In this document: in pieces, positions 1 to 12,341 of the stretch
Position numbering within the stretch: the first letter of the stretch is position 1
Layout of the letters: each line of letters starts with the position of its first letter
Source: Fratercula arctica
Taxonomy: Eukaryota > Chordata > Aves > Charadriiformes > Alcidae
Assembly: GCA_947846985.1 (NCBI GenBank)
Contig: CANTUZ010000007.1
Span: forward strand, 30,694,355 to 30,758,354
Reading direction: 5' to 3'
DNA length: 64,000 nucleotides
Translations under genes and position numbers: made by a program
The notes under the pieces: model-generated
What the model was told of the DNA's origin: nothing
The model's input: the letters and a program-made list of their open reading frames with translations, nothing else
Database searches by the model: none

Positions 1-251
1 TACACGTTATTGGCATGGAAATTTTCTATCTTAATGGGTTTTTGAGACACATTCTTCAGTGGAATCACCCAGTAAGAACAAAAAATGAGTGTGAATTTAA
101 TTTGTGTCTATTACGCAACCATGTACACATTCTAAAATGCAAAATACAAAAATGCAACGATGTTCCCCCGAGAAAGACCTATGTAAGCAATGTAAAACTC
201 ATTGACTAAGTATGTCTCACCTTAAAAAGAAAGGATGATTTTAAGCCTTTC
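1..251. other. AT-rich unique sequence, no gene seen
   Basis: Ordinary AT-rich sequence up to the target-site duplication of the solo LTR. The 64-codon open frame at 15-209 has no recognisable domain and no sign of coding composition. I see no repeat family here. Confidence 0.6.
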
Positions 252-596
252 TTCCCTGTCGTGGTTTGGCCTCAGATGGCAACAAAGAACCACGTGTCGC
301 TCGCTCAGCACTTCCCGGTACGGGAAGGATCAAAAGAAAAAGGCAAAACTCTTGGGTTGAGACAAAGGCAGTTTAACAGAACAGCAAAGGGAACAAGAAA
401 ACAACAACAATAACACCGACAGAGAAATATACAAACGCGATTATGGAACCGCCGCTCCCCGCCTGTCCGGACCCGGGAGGCGCCAGCCCGCTCCCAACCC
501 GACTGCTGCCCCCTCCCTCCTTTTAACCTCAGGGTGGGCGTGGCTCACATGGCATGGAATACTTAACCCTGTCCCTGCCGGAACCAGGACGTTCCC
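252..596. repeat. 5-bp target-site duplication flanking the LTR
   Basis: The five bases TTCCC occur at 252-256, directly before the LTR, and again at 592-596, directly after it. A 5-bp duplication is the length usually made by ERVL-class integrases, whereas ERV1 makes 4 and ERVK 6. The exact match fixes both LTR borders and shows that the insertion site has not been rearranged since. Confidence 0.8.
257..591 (-). mobile_element. Solo LTR of an avian endogenous retrovirus (probably ERVL class)
   Basis: This 335-bp GC-rich block starts with TGTCGTGGTTTGGCC and ends with GGAACCAGGACG on the + strand. I recognise these termini from a very common avian LTR family that begins TGTC and ends GGACA; here the last base is mutated from A to G. 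The block sits between perfect 5-bp duplications and has no internal retroviral sequence on either side, so it is a solo LTR left by LTR-LTR recombination. I infer minus-strand orientation because, read that way, a CCACGCCCACCC box lies just upstream of a TATA-like TTAAAAG (about 524-531), and a TTAAA polyadenylation-like signal lies near 371-376, close to the 3' end. It seems shorter than the copies I remember, as if a central part of U3 were deleted. The family name is not assigned. Confidence 0.8.
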
Positions 597-2090
597 TCTC
601 TTGAAAGCACAAACACAGTTCAGAGATGCGTCCTGTATGAATCTTAATAGGCCTAGGGCAGAGTAGTGAAATCTTTGACAGTGAGTAGTATAATAAAGGA
701 ACAAATAACACAGATGAGTAAGTTTTTCTTTGATTGTGGCTTGGAGTTATTTGTTCATTACAGAAAAACGGGAGACAAGTATGTTGACCTTCCCACTTAC
801 AAAGTTTTAGTTTTGTAATTCTGTTTAGTTTTATAATTCTGCTTTTGCTTTTTTTGCCCAGCACAAATCAAAGCTCACCAAAGGCAATCTTGCATAAAGT
901 GACAGCTGTTTATTTAAATTATCCTAGCCTCATTGTATTTCCATCTTTCTCTGACAGACATATGTTCAGTTGGTGCATTAGAAATAGATGCACATATTGT
1001 TTGCCATCCTGTAGTAACTGCGGACTGGACAATACCAGTTGCTCAGACAGTTGTATTATATTTGAGATCTATTTAACAAGTGTTGTTCTTATTTTTTATT
1101 TTAATCAATTCAGTGGCACATATGTTTGAGTAAACATTTTGCCTATTTTGTATTAGGAAGTATGATTAATTGATCATAATAATACAAGGGAAGCATCAAC
1201 CAAATGCATAGCCTCAAGTATGTAACAGGTTAAAATTGGCCTGAGTTTGTTACAAGTACAGCTTGCAGGGTATATGAACGCAGAACAATTTCTCTCCATT
1301 TGGAATTTTAATGTGGATTTAATGTGAAAAGAGGTAATAAAAATCTATAATCTTTTTCACTGTGGTGAAAAACACTTGTAGAACCACAACATCTTAAAGA
1401 GTTAATTTCTCAAACCAGGTTTGAAAATGTGTATCTTCACTTTCCTGTCCCTCAGGAGAAAATAAACACAGTTGAAGGACACAGAGGGAATATACAAACT
1501 ATTTTTATCCATGGAAAAGAAACACGGGTAGCTTTTCCACCACCAGTCAGAGCAGGCACTGGGCAAAAGGACTGACCCTGAGAGGAGAAAGTTCTCAAGT
1601 TTTCAAAGTAGGTAGCATAGTTAATTCTTGGTACCTAGGCACTGCTCTGGGTAATCCTTCCTGCTTCATACCACCTACTCCCAAGTGGGGGTATTTGTTC
1701 AACACGTACTCCCTCCCAGTTACCACTGTATAATTCTTATGAGTGGGGGGTTGGTTTCATACTTAAAAACATAAATTCCAAATTGTACTAACCCAGAAAT
1801 ATGAAGTTCAAAGGAATTGTGCTCCTAAATCCTAGTGGAATAAAACATTTTTGCTTAAATCCTCATCCAACTCACTATTTTACCCTCTTCCTAATATATC
1901 TATTATAGTCTTCTAATGCCTCTGTAATTCTCGTTCTGACACTAAGAACAAATAATGAAAATTGAAAAGCTGACTGAAGCAATGAAATCGAACATATGAA
2001 GGGAAGCTTCTTTGATTTCTCATTGTTCACTCCTTATTTGGAGTATTTCCTTGTTGCTCAGGTTTTTGGAGACTGTGGCATCGTTGCGTA
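597..2090. other. AT-rich unique sequence, no gene seen
   Basis: No recognisable coding exon, RNA gene or repeat. The longest open frame (845-1129, 94 codons) has an arbitrary composition and no domain. The stretch contains a short G-run at 1744-1750 and otherwise ordinary intergenic or intronic sequence. Confidence 0.55.
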
Positions 2091-2173
2091 TTTTGTTGGT
2101 TTGTTTTTCATTGTGTTTTTATTTGCTGTGGGGTGGGTTTGGTGGTGTTTTCTTTTGTCTTTTTTTTTTTTTT
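2091..2173. repeat. T/G-rich low-complexity tract
   Basis: About 80 bases made almost entirely of T and G, ending in a run of 14-15 T. The two overlapping hydrophobic open frames here (1996-2196 and 2012-2230) owe their Phe, Val, Gly and Trp content to this base bias and are not genes. It is the reverse-strand counterpart of the A/C-rich tracts at 21135, 35673 and 43392. Confidence 0.75.
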
Positions 2174-5100
2174 ACAAAAAGCCTCTACTTCCTTAATTCT
2201 TCAAAGTGGTTACCACAATTTTTTAGATGAGGAACTTGCTACAGTTATTATGGCTTTCTTGGTTGCTTTGACATAAAGATTTCTGAATTTGGCTTCTTCC
2301 TGAGGGCATCAGAAACTAACTGGTATACAACCCAGGCAGTTAATGGTGCCAGTTTCTAAAACTGAGCATCAGTGTTATGTATACTACTCTTGCCCCTGGG
2401 TATAGGGAGTATTCGAACAATGACGATCATCTCTCCTGTTGTGTGTAGCTTGGTTAACTATCAGAAATGTTCTAAGAGATTGCCATCTTAACGAATGTAG
2501 TCTTGTCAGGAGTTTCACAAGGATGACAGCTGATGGTTTGGACATTTAAGTTTGTAAAGGATATCTATTTTGCTATTTCTGCTGATGAACCAGGTTTCAA
2601 AAATAGTCTTGAAAGTTTTTAATGTACTGAGTCCAAGTCACTACTATTTTTGAAGATAAAGATTTTGCCTTTTTGTTAGTGTTGTTATAACATTCTTATG
2701 ATCAGTTAGATGTAGTTTTGCTTGAGAGCAAAAGGCAAACTACTTTTACCTCAAATATTTCACTCTGAATTTAAAGAATGTATTAATTTATACTTAGGTG
2801 TTTACTAAAAGATTTGGAAAAAAACCCATATATTGGTAAACCTTTACATATTGGAGTTATTTACAGATGCATTTCAGCTATTCATATTTGTCAGATGTAG
2901 ATACAAGTATTACTGAAGTACTTACATAACTCAAAATGTGTCATCAGTTATTTGATCTTGCTGGGAATGAACAGCATTTGCAAATCTTGACTATGTTAAT
3001 AGAAGCAGGCAAATAATGAAACCGTAGTTCATGTGGTGTATAGTTCAACCTTTTTGGAAATTAATAATTTTGAGGAATGTGTTAGAATTCCTCAAAAGCA
3101 ATGTACTTAAGTTTAAGCAATATATTTAAGTAGAAATATCTGCTATAGTTCTGTACATTTGAGATATGCATGATCATGCAAAATGCAATTTGCAGTCAAG
3201 AGGTTGCTGCAAGATAAAAGACTGATCGGGTATCAAGAGTTAAACTGATTAGTTATCTGTAAACAGTAGTTAATGAACGGTGGAATAGTTTGTCATTGGA
3301 TGTTATTCAGTTTACACAACTATGAAATGAAAGAAAGATTGTGACCATTGGGGAAGGATTGTAGGAACTTGCATTATTTCTGCATTAATGCAAACTGAAA
3401 CTTTTAGTCTGTCTGTTGACCAGGATAAAGAGTTTTACTTTATGCCAAGCATTAGGATCATAAGGACATTTAAACATGTCCTCAGGATTTGTGTCAGGCA
3501 TTAGAAAGGCTAATTAGAGAATGTTTAAGTTTCAGGACTCAACACTTCTATTTGAAACCACTGTCAGTTGCAGCGGGAGCAATAGGAGATTTGGTAATGT
3601 TGATAACTCAATCTCTTTTTAAATATTTATTTTCTCCAAAATAATGTTATTAGTGATGAATCAATGTGGTATTAATATAAATATATGTCCTTATATAACA
3701 ATGTTTCATTCATCAATGGAATTCCCAAATTGTAGCACCTTAAAATCTACCGAGTTTAATGGAATTCTTTAAAGCCATTTGTCTCCTATTCTGAGTGGTG
3801 TGCACTCTTCACTTTTACATATTTTGCTTTATGTTACAAGACAGGATTGCTTAATATTGTCCAGCTTCTGGATTATCATGCCCTAATCCACCAGTTGTAA
3901 CATTTTACCAAGTAAATGTTATGAAAAATGCCTCCCTTTATTTATTTCTATTTCAACATAGTAATATCAAAATCAACGTAAATAATTCTGAAAAGTCAAT
4001 GCTATCGTACTTCCTCAAAGGACTTGACTGCACAGGTGTACTTGGTTTTTATTTGAATGGCCTGGGTAGAATTCATAAAGGTATAAGCAAATAAAATTAC
4101 TGGAGTTGAACTTTATGTAATAAAACATCACTCTTATTGTGGGCTACCAACTGACATTTTGGGGGGCAAGCAAAACACTTTTCCAAATTCTACCTTAATC
4201 ATTTCTTATCTTTTAGTAGGAAAGGAGAATGTGGACATAGCGAAGTTTGTTTAAACATCCTTTCTTTTCTGTTCTAACTAGTGTTACTAAACTAAGTGTA
4301 TATATGATATACTTTTGTGGGTGTCTCCTCACGTTACAGTGAAAAATACTACAGTATTGTCATAAAATAAATAAAACCCTGCATGAACAACAAGTGGCAA
4401 AGTCAAGTCTCCGTACCGTGATTTTGGTTAAATGTTCCTCTTTCTCTTTCCTCCTTCTTATGGCTTGTTATTAGTCTCTAATGCTTCATTTTGAGTGGTC
4501 CCATTTCCAGTAGCAACAGAATTTCGTCAACTTCAAAGGTTACCTCTGCATGAATGTACAGAAAACTTTTGTTTTGTTTTGTTCTGTTCTTTTTAAAGAA
4601 AAAGAGTAGTATCAGAGGCTTACTGCTTTTGCACTGCATTTCCAAAAAAGCAAACAAACTTTGATTAGTGTTAAAAGCTACAATAAGAAAATGGCAGTAT
4701 AATGAGGGCAACATACTCAAAACATGTGTTTTCTTGCTCTAAACTGAGATAACTTGAGAACAATACTGACACTAATGGAAAGAACTTTCTCAGTATGGTG
4801 AGAAAGCTCATTACAAAGAAAAGAAAATAAAGAGAACAAGATTGAGGGGAAAAATCTACACAGGTTTATAAAGATTTGCAGTGAATGAAAAAAAAAATCT
4901 AATTCTGAAAGCTGCATTTGAAAGAAACTCACTCTTCTGTACTCAGAAGGACACAGATAACTCATCTAAACACATTTGCACCTTTTTATAACCAAACCCA
5001 ACAACTGAAGATAAGGGTTGGAATATCAAGAGAGTTATATTCTCCATTTCAAAAGTGTGCATGACGGGGGAAAACTGTTACACACCAGCACCTCCAAATC

Positions 5101-6566
5101 AGCAAGTTAGATGACTTTGGTGGGGAAAAAAAAGAAAAAAAAAGGAAAATATCAGGGAGTGGAATAGATAGATACATTATTTTTAATGTGCTTTGCATAT
5201 CAACTTTGGTAAGGATTTGGAATAGTGTTCCTTGGCATAAAAGATGACATAACTAACAGTTCTGTAAGAGGTAGTTTTTGAAATTATTTTTTGAAAAAAT
5301 CTAAAGTGGAATTGATACTATTTAAAATTTCTTAGAAGAAACTTTAATCTTTGTTTGGTAGCATGTTGAATCTTAGTGTGGCTAGTCCGGAGCATGAAAA
5401 ACTTCTTTAAGGAAATACAAAGACATAGAGAAGCTCTAAGAAAAAGGCTGGAGACAATGTTATTTCTAGTATCTAATAAACTATCAGCAAAATATATGTG
5501 AATAATCTGTGAATGTGAATAACACACCATTGCCACAATGTATACATATGAGATTCTTTGGTGTGTGTTTTCCCCTTGCATCATGCTTTAGAAATGCTTT
5601 AAATGATTGGGACTAATTATTCAGCAGTTCAGCAATCCAGAAGCAATCATTCATTGGTAACAGCATTTCCCTCATTGTTTGCAACTGAAAAAAAAATTCG
5701 CTCCCAAGCAATTAGATTTAATTTTCATTTGTTCTTCCCTACTTATAGCCTAAAATGTTTCTCATTGCTGTCTAGAGAGAGTCCATGAACCTATGTAAAG
5801 GAAAGGCTTGAGGAGAGTGGAATAAGGAGTTCTGGGACGTTTGCCCAGTAACATCAGTGCTCAGCAGTTTCTCATGTAGCTTTATAGTTTCCAATAAGAA
5901 CAGATCTTTTCTGAACAGTGAAATGAATACTGCGTATACCTGTCATTTTCCCTGATTTGCTTTATTCTCAGTTCTCTTGAATATTTATTGATTCCTATAT
6001 TACCAGTTTGAGACCCTTTCATGCCTATTATATATACCCTCTACAATTTGATTTCCAAAAATCAATATACTGTAACTAAATAGATGTTTCTCTTTTCTGC
6101 TTACAAAACAAAAGCAGAACTCTGGCAAGGTTACAGTGTAAAATAAGGAAAATACAGAAAAAGTTTCAAGTGTATCATAGTGTCCATCTTTTCTTACAAC
6201 TTATTTTGAGGTTAAGTTAGAGAATTAGCTGTATAATAAATACAATACTATAAAGTTGTTAGAATCTCCTTGTTAATCAGTAAGTTTAGCTTTCAAAGCT
6301 AAATATGTGCAATTATACTGATTTCCCCCCCTCCCCCCAAGCTGAATTTTTAAGGAAAAATTGGAATGTCAGCATTGTTAAAATACTTCTGAAGTTAAAC
6401 GTTTTGCTATTTTACTTGGTATTTTTAGTGCTCCATGCTTGCATGTTAAAAATAAAACAAAATCATTCATTTGGAATGACTTTTCCCTAAATTTCCACAT
6501 TTACTCCTATGAAGAGCCTGAGGGAGTTAGTCTGGATTCAGCTCTTTTATACTTTTAACCTTGAAT
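2174..6566. other. AT-rich unique sequence, no gene seen
   Basis: About 4.4 kb without a supportable gene or datable repeat. Open frames of 60-90 codons at 4478-4720, 4717-4965, 5318-5584 and 6305-6490 lack domains and look like chance. The only structure I pick out is a 14-bp perfect palindrome at 3167-3180, followed by ATGCAAA-like half-sites. Confidence 0.55.
3167..3180. other. 14-bp perfect palindrome TGCATGATCATGCA
   Basis: A perfect dyad, directly followed by AAATGCAATTTGCA. Together the 28 bases carry several overlapping ATGCA/TGCAAAT-type half-sites of the kind bound by POU (octamer) and C/EBP-like factors. Binding is inference only; a palindrome of this length can occur by chance in 64 kb. 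Confidence 0.4.
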
Positions 6567-7222
6567 GATGGAAGGAAAAAATAAACTTGCCAAATCTGTG
6601 GATGACAATGACCTGGAAGGGCCTGCAAACAATTTGGAGGACAAGGTTACAATTTAAATTAACCTTCATAAATTGGAGAAATGATACGAATCACAGAGAT
6701 AACGTTCAGTAAATAGAAGTGTGAAGTACCACATTCAGCAAGGAGAAACGAAAAGCAGAAATACAACATGAGGGAGTATTGAGTAGGCAATGCTAAGTGT
6801 AGGGAAGGATGTAGGAATCGGAGTCATAAACTGAACATGACAAGAATGAATATTGTGTTCAACTGTAACAAAGAGACATTAGTCCAGAGCCCTCTAAGTA
6901 GAGGTTTGAATAACTGAGTTTATTTATTGTAGAAAACACAAGACAGAAGTAGGCTGATAATTCTTCCAGAATATTTAAGTATTTTAATAAAGAAGGAAAA
7001 TCAGGTGTGCTTCATGGTGTTCAAGAGTAGGATTAATTTACATTAACTGACTTTTAGAATAGTGAATAGTAAAGTCCTTATACCTCAGAGATGATAAGTG
7101 TTAGAATAAGTAACTTAGAGAAGTTGTGGGTTTGCTGTCAGTGTGTTTTTAAGTATAGATTAGGTATAATAATGAAAAGATGGACAAGTTACCTTTTTCA
7201 TTCATTTCTAGGCCTATATCCC
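6567..7222 (+). mobile_element. Very old CR1 LINE fossil (ORF2 3' half to near the 3' end)
   Basis: Decayed CR1 reverse-transcriptase sequence. From about 6586 it reads AKSVDDNDLEG, then ANNLEDK, then INLHKLEK, matching the order of the family's F-ADD-TKLGG, N-LEDK and LDKLEKW blocks. The two catalytic aspartate codons survive at 6601-6606, but the frame is broken by at least six in-frame stops. The later part (about 6940-7190) keeps nucleotide blocks typical of amniote-wide CR1s, such as AATATTTAAGTATTTTAATAAAGAAGG, split here as AATATTTAAG and AATAAAGAAGG, then GGATTAATTTACA, TTAGAATAAGTAACTTAGAG and TTTTTAAGTATAGATTAGG. Part of the middle of the RT region (after about 6890) is missing. Both borders are approximate. 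The divergence implies an insertion far older than the other CR1s here. Confidence 0.82.
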
Positions 7223-8261
7223 TTTTCATAGAGCTTTATGATCTTTAAATTTTAGCCTAAAACCAAGTTCAGAATGTGCATAGTGTACTGTGTGACTGTC
7301 TGTCCTGTGCACCTGTGTAGTCTCTAGCATTCCTATTGGAATGCTTACAAATTTTCCTGAAAATTTGGTACAACTTTTCTTATTTATGAAACCTTCCAAC
7401 AGTAAGCATTGTTCAGTGTTAAAGCCCTGCACTCAAAATGAGGTTCAGCTCAGCAAAGAATAAAGCCTCATAATTGCCCCACCCAAATCTCCTTATATTA
7501 TTTGGTCTGTTTAATTAATTACAGATAATGAAAGTAAATTACACTAAAGAAATTACCACTCAGTTGTGACAGGGAGAGGTGTTCATTAATCAGACTTCTG
7601 CAGAGGAAAGTAAACAAGAAAACAAAAGAAAATGAATTTTTTTTTTTGTTTACTATAAAATCATAAGACTCCTAATCATAAATTTAACTGATTCTAAAGG
7701 AATATAAAAACTTTCAAATAGTTAGAAAATTAAAACTAGAAACATCCTATGTTATAAATATTCTGAACAAAAGTTTTATCCAAGATACAAGTGATTTTTT
7801 TTCAAATCAAAGATTAACATGATTTCTGAAGATAAATCCTGATGTTCCCTACAGCTTAAGATTTTCACTGGTTCTTCCATGTACTCAAAAAGCATCAAAT
7901 GTGTCTTTTAGATTAATTTGATTAATAATGGCTTCACGGTACAGAACAACATGTAATTCTGGATTTTCAGAAGGGGTTGAGCATAGGCTTTTTCTGTTCC
8001 CTGAATTCTTGCTAGGTTAGATTGTGAGTGATCCCACAACAGTCAAATCCTTTTGTTGTAGTATCTTAGCTCAGACCTTCAGTGAATGCTTCTGTGCCCA
8101 CTGGAAACCATATGGCAAGTGTTAGTAGAAGAGCTTTAAGTAAATTAGATTGGAGAAAGGAAGCTCTCTAGCCACGGTACCCCATGCACTGAAGCCCCTT
8201 TCATTGTCTACAGAACCTTTGCCTCATCTTGAAATGCATTACAAAGATTTGAATCTTTGCA
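7223..8261. other. AT-rich unique sequence, no gene seen
   Basis: About 1 kb between two CR1 copies. The 68-codon open frame at 7226-7432 (minus) is without domains. Nothing else is recognised apart from short A and T runs. Confidence 0.5.
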
Positions 8262-8990
8262 CAGACTGGCTGAGGTTGGCAGGGACCTCTGGGGATTGCC
8301 TAGTCCAAACACCTGCTTAAGCAGGGTCACCTGGAGCAGGTTGCCTAGAGCTGAGTCCAGTCAAATTTTAAATGTTTTGGAGGATAGAGGCTCTACAACC
8401 TCCCTGGGCAATCTGTTTCAGTGTTTGACTGCCCTCACAGATAAAAAAAAAAAAAAAAAAAAAAAATTCTTATAATTAGATTTAATTTCCTGTGCTTCAG
8501 TTTGTGCTTGTTGCCTCCTGTCCTGTCACTGAGCACCACTGAGTCTGGCTCTGTTGTATTTACTTCACCCATCATGTACTTACACGTATTTGTAAGACCC
8601 ACCCACTCTTTAATCATCTTTGTATCTCTTTGCTGGACTTGCTTCAGTATACGCATGTCTCTTACTAGGGAGCCCAGCATTGGACATAGCATTCCAGATG
8701 TGTCCCACCAGTGTTGAGCCTCTTCCCTACACCTGCTGGCAACGCTCTCCCTACCACAGCCTATGGTGCTGTTGGCTGCAGGGGCACGTTGCTAGCTTAC
8801 AGTCAACTTGGTGCCCACCACAACCCCCAGGTCCTTCTCTGCAAAGCCACTTTCCAGCCAGGCAGCCCCAGCCTGTGTTGGTGCACGGGTTTTTTTCCTC
8901 CTGGCTTCGCACTCCCCTTTGTTGAACCTCATGAGGTTCCTGTTAGCCCATTTTCCAGCCTGCCAGCGTCCCTCTGAATGCCACCACATC
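8262..8990 (-). mobile_element. 5'-truncated, decayed CR1 LINE
   Basis: CR1 in reverse orientation. The 3' UTR side lies at the left (GGCAGGGACCTCTGGGGAT, then CTAGTCCAAACACC) and the RT-derived part extends to about 8990 (CTTTGTTGAACCTCATGAGG, then CCAGCCTGCCAG). On the minus strand it would encode the C-terminal CR1 RT segment. Short frames still show NLMRFNKGECEARR and ERDLGVVVGTKL-like strings (8792-8995), matching [10 protein letters not shown] and ERDLGVLVD of the younger copy at 12770. Around 8600-8640 it skips roughly 100 bases present in other CR1s, and a run of 24 A interrupts it at 8443-8466. The terminal ATTCTATG repeats are eroded. No intact frame remains. Confidence 0.88.
8443..8466. 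repeat. A24 run inside a CR1 copy
   Basis: Twenty-four consecutive A lie within the CR1, where related copies read AAGAAGTTCTTCC-like sequence. This suggests expansion of an A-rich seed after insertion, or a secondary poly(A) insertion. The run is a likely length-polymorphic site. Confidence 0.9.
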
Positions 8991-11900
8991 AGCATGAGCT
9001 ATCAAAGCAACCACTGGGTTTTGTGTTGCCGCAAAGGAAAAAGTCAAAATGCTGTGTACTTCCATGTTTTAAGTCTTCTTTCCTGTAATTTTTCCATTCT
9101 AATGGCCATCACTGTAACAAAGAGGTTATGAAACTTAATAATCTACAGTTGAGTGGATTGAGAATTGTTTGTCAGAAAACCTTGAATATTGCATAGAACA
9201 TTTATAAAGAAATGAAGATACCCATTTCAGAAACATTGCTTGATTCGTGTGGAAAATCCTCTGCTTTCTTTAAGGTGGTGCATGGGTCCTCTCGTAACCT
9301 GGGGTTTGTAGGGAAGGAATGGACAAAAGGCAAAGATGGAATTTCTCATAAGGTTAGGGTATAAATAGGCCTCTTAACTGGGAAATATTAGTGAGGGAAT
9401 TTGTCATGTAAGAGACAAATCTTTATTTTGGTGTGCATAAAGGTACCAGATTAAATGCACGAATGGCTGAGGCAAAAATTGAATTTTTGAGTCAGTTTTG
9501 ATGTGCCTTTAAAATACTGGAAACTAGGAAAATGGGATCAGTTAGCCTTTTTAAGGTGGGGGGGAACCTTTTATGGACACTGTGGTGACTCCAAGAGCAA
9601 AGTTTTAGGAGAGTGTATTTAACTGCCGTGCTTTTTAATGCTGCTTTTTGCTGCAGGCTCAAACTTGTAGGAGTAAACAAATTCCCTTTTTTTAACTCAA
9701 TGCACAAATTCTTTTCTCCTGCTTAAAACAAGGAGTTATGAGACTACACACAGAGATATATAACTCCAGGAAACTGATCTCAGCTTTAAACACAGAATTT
9801 GTCAGATACTGTGGCTGCAAATAGTAATTTTTAAGCACAATTTTGGTCTAAAACTATATAGTATCTTAAGGCTTTTTTTGTTGTTTTTTTTTTTTTTTAA
9901 TTTTTATTTTTAAGAAATGGCCTCTTTTGGTAACTTTTTGAAGGTCCTGAAAGTTGCAAAGGTGATTATTTAAAAGAGAAAGAAAATACAGTATGATATG
10001 ATACAGTATGAAATGAGGAAATAGTAATTATAAAGGTAATTTTAATTAAATTTAACTCTATCTTAAGACTCACATCTATTTAATTCCCTAGTGACTTAGA
10101 TTAAATATGGAGGGTAATACCAGCCAGTATTTTATATACAGCCAAAGACAGGCTATGAAGATAAGAATCACTAATGTGTGCTACTGCCTAGAGCTGTATT
10201 GATATAAGGGTAAAGTTTCAGTTTTAACTAACATGTTTTATTTGAATGGCTGTTAACTGCTTAGTTTTTACTCAGGCTTAGGCTTTTAGTTAGGCTTAGG
10301 AGTCCATCCTAGGAGATAGCCTGGGTTCTTACCCTGTACGGACGTACATGCACTGTATACTCTGTTGCTTCTAAGGTAAAGTGTTTCAGACTTAGCACAG
10401 CTACTAGGATAAAGCTGTAAGCAACCTGGACATCTCCTTTCTAGCAAAGCATATAACACCCAGCAAATTACATTTTATTGTCTATAATACTCATATATTT
10501 CTAAGATACTGTCAGCATTTTGTGACTTTCATTTAAGCATATATTTTTTATGAGTTTTTACATATTACAGATGCTTCTGCCTGAATGAATGCAACTAAAA
10601 CTAGTTGTTCTTTTTATTATTGTTGCTCTTATAAAAATATTAAGGATTTTTGTGTGTGTGCTAGAAGTCTAATAGCACCAAGTAGACTTTATTTTATACT
10701 CCTGCCACTCTGTCTTTCTCTTTTAAGCTGAAGCTTCTGAAGATTGCAGAGAGTAATTGTGTATTGTTGAGCAGGGCAGGTTGTGATCATTTAATTCCTA
10801 TTCCTTATGAACTTCTCAGGCTCACTTGGAGAATGATAGCAGTTCTGGACTGATAAGACCTTGCCTTTAGGGATGCGTTCTCAGGAGTATTTCTTACACT
10901 GCTCCCCCAAGCCCAGTGGCAATGAGCTTTCTTTTGTTTTTTACTGAGTAAACTTAGTTCTAAGTGTGGCAGTCTGGCATGTTAATGCTCACATGCAGAT
11001 ACATAATTACAAGGGCCCTGCAACCAATACAGTAAACCCAACAGTTGCTCAGGGCCACACAATACACCATTGCAACGTACCAAGCTCAGTTTTCAAATTT
11101 TAACAAATGAAATACAGTTTAGGAAAATAAAATAGCTTGTATTTAGCTCAAGCAGCCAGTCACTCATGGTATTTTTTCCAATCTTCCTTCTCCTTCTTAT
11201 CTTCTGACTCATACATATTTTTAAAATTCTGTGTTCTGTTTACTTTTTCTGTCAAATTATTCTTGAAGTTGCTTTATAAAACACAACGGTTCGTTTTGAA
11301 ACATTCCTTACTTCTGAGAACGCCTCCATTAATGCTGACAATTTCAAACCAAAAAGGCTTCCAATATTGAATCAAATCCTGAATGGCATCAAAATCAGCA
11401 AGTGGAAGATCACAAGGAAGGTTTAGTGTTGGTTAGTTCACAGTAAGGTAGAGCAGTAGCATTAGACAGAATGATAATAAAGAAGTGTTTGTGTGTGTGT
11501 GTGTGTATACGCATATATATATAGGGAAAGAGAAGAAATAATAGATAATTTCAAATAACCTGTACTACCCTTACTTCCCCTTTGTTAATTAAGACAAACC
11601 TTTCAGGTGGTATGGGATTGCTTTTTTCACCATATATCATCCATCTGTTTCATGCTGGTTTGTGTCATCTTTCTTCCAGTATAAAGCAAATATTTCAAGC
11701 ATGGGTGAAAAATATTGAGATAAGATTTTCCAGAAACTGCAGACCACTGTTTTGAAAATGTGAGTCATAATATTTTCTTTTAATACTTGAGTTTGACATT
11801 CTCGGGCACATAAGACAGTCTCTGATATCATGCAATATAATGTGATCTTCTTAGTGGGAATAATCTTAATTGTGTTCCTGGGGACAATACAATGGACAAT

Positions 11901-12341
11901 GTAATTCACTCCAAGGAACGCTTTTGTGCATCACAGAGATATAAGTAAGGCAGGGAATCGTCCAGAAGTTATTCCAAGTATAATAGTGTTTGCTATTTAT
12001 TTTCAAGCTCAAAGTGGTCAGCTATATTTCTCATACTCAGGAATGGGAAGGAAGAAAGAAAAAAAAAAAGAAAAAAAGGCACTATATTTTTCCTCTCCAT
12101 GGCTTTGTCTCCTGGAAGCCATTTTAGATTTCACGTAAGCATTGTTCATGTGTGCAGAAAACATGTAAATGGTGCAGACAAGAGCAGTGAAGTACTGCAC
12201 CAAGTAGCAATTGGCTGAGAACAAATCACGAATGGAAATTCCTCCAGTTCGAACAGTAGCAACAACTGCCACACTTTTTTTGAACAAATGTTTTCTTGAG
12301 GATTTTAACCCCTGTCTTAATGTGCATGTAAACATCCATAC
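8991..12341. other. AT-rich unique sequence, no gene seen
   Basis: About 3.3 kb without a supportable gene. It holds a long T run near 9887-9898, a short direct repeat ATACAGTATGA at 9986-9996 and 10001-10011, AGGCTTAGG repeats at 10273-10300, a TG/TA microsatellite at 11485-11523, and an A/G run at 12049-12077. Open frames here, including 11637-11909 (minus, 90 codons), show no domain. Confidence 0.5.
11485..11523. repeat. TG then TA dinucleotide microsatellite
   Basis: A GTGTTTGTG seed runs into about eight TG units, followed by TATACGCATATATATATA. This compound purine-pyrimidine alternation is a probable length-polymorphic marker. Confidence 0.85.

Noticed and set aside
1996..2230. Strongly hydrophobic open frames that look like membrane proteins
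   Set aside because: They are produced by the T/G-rich tract, which encodes Phe, Val, Gly, Leu and Trp in any frame.
6513..6545. GAGCCTGAGGGAGTTAGTC resembles a CR1 RT segment that should lie downstream of the blocks at 6586
   Set aside because: It is short and out of order relative to the old CR1 that follows; it could be a nested fragment but chance is as likely.
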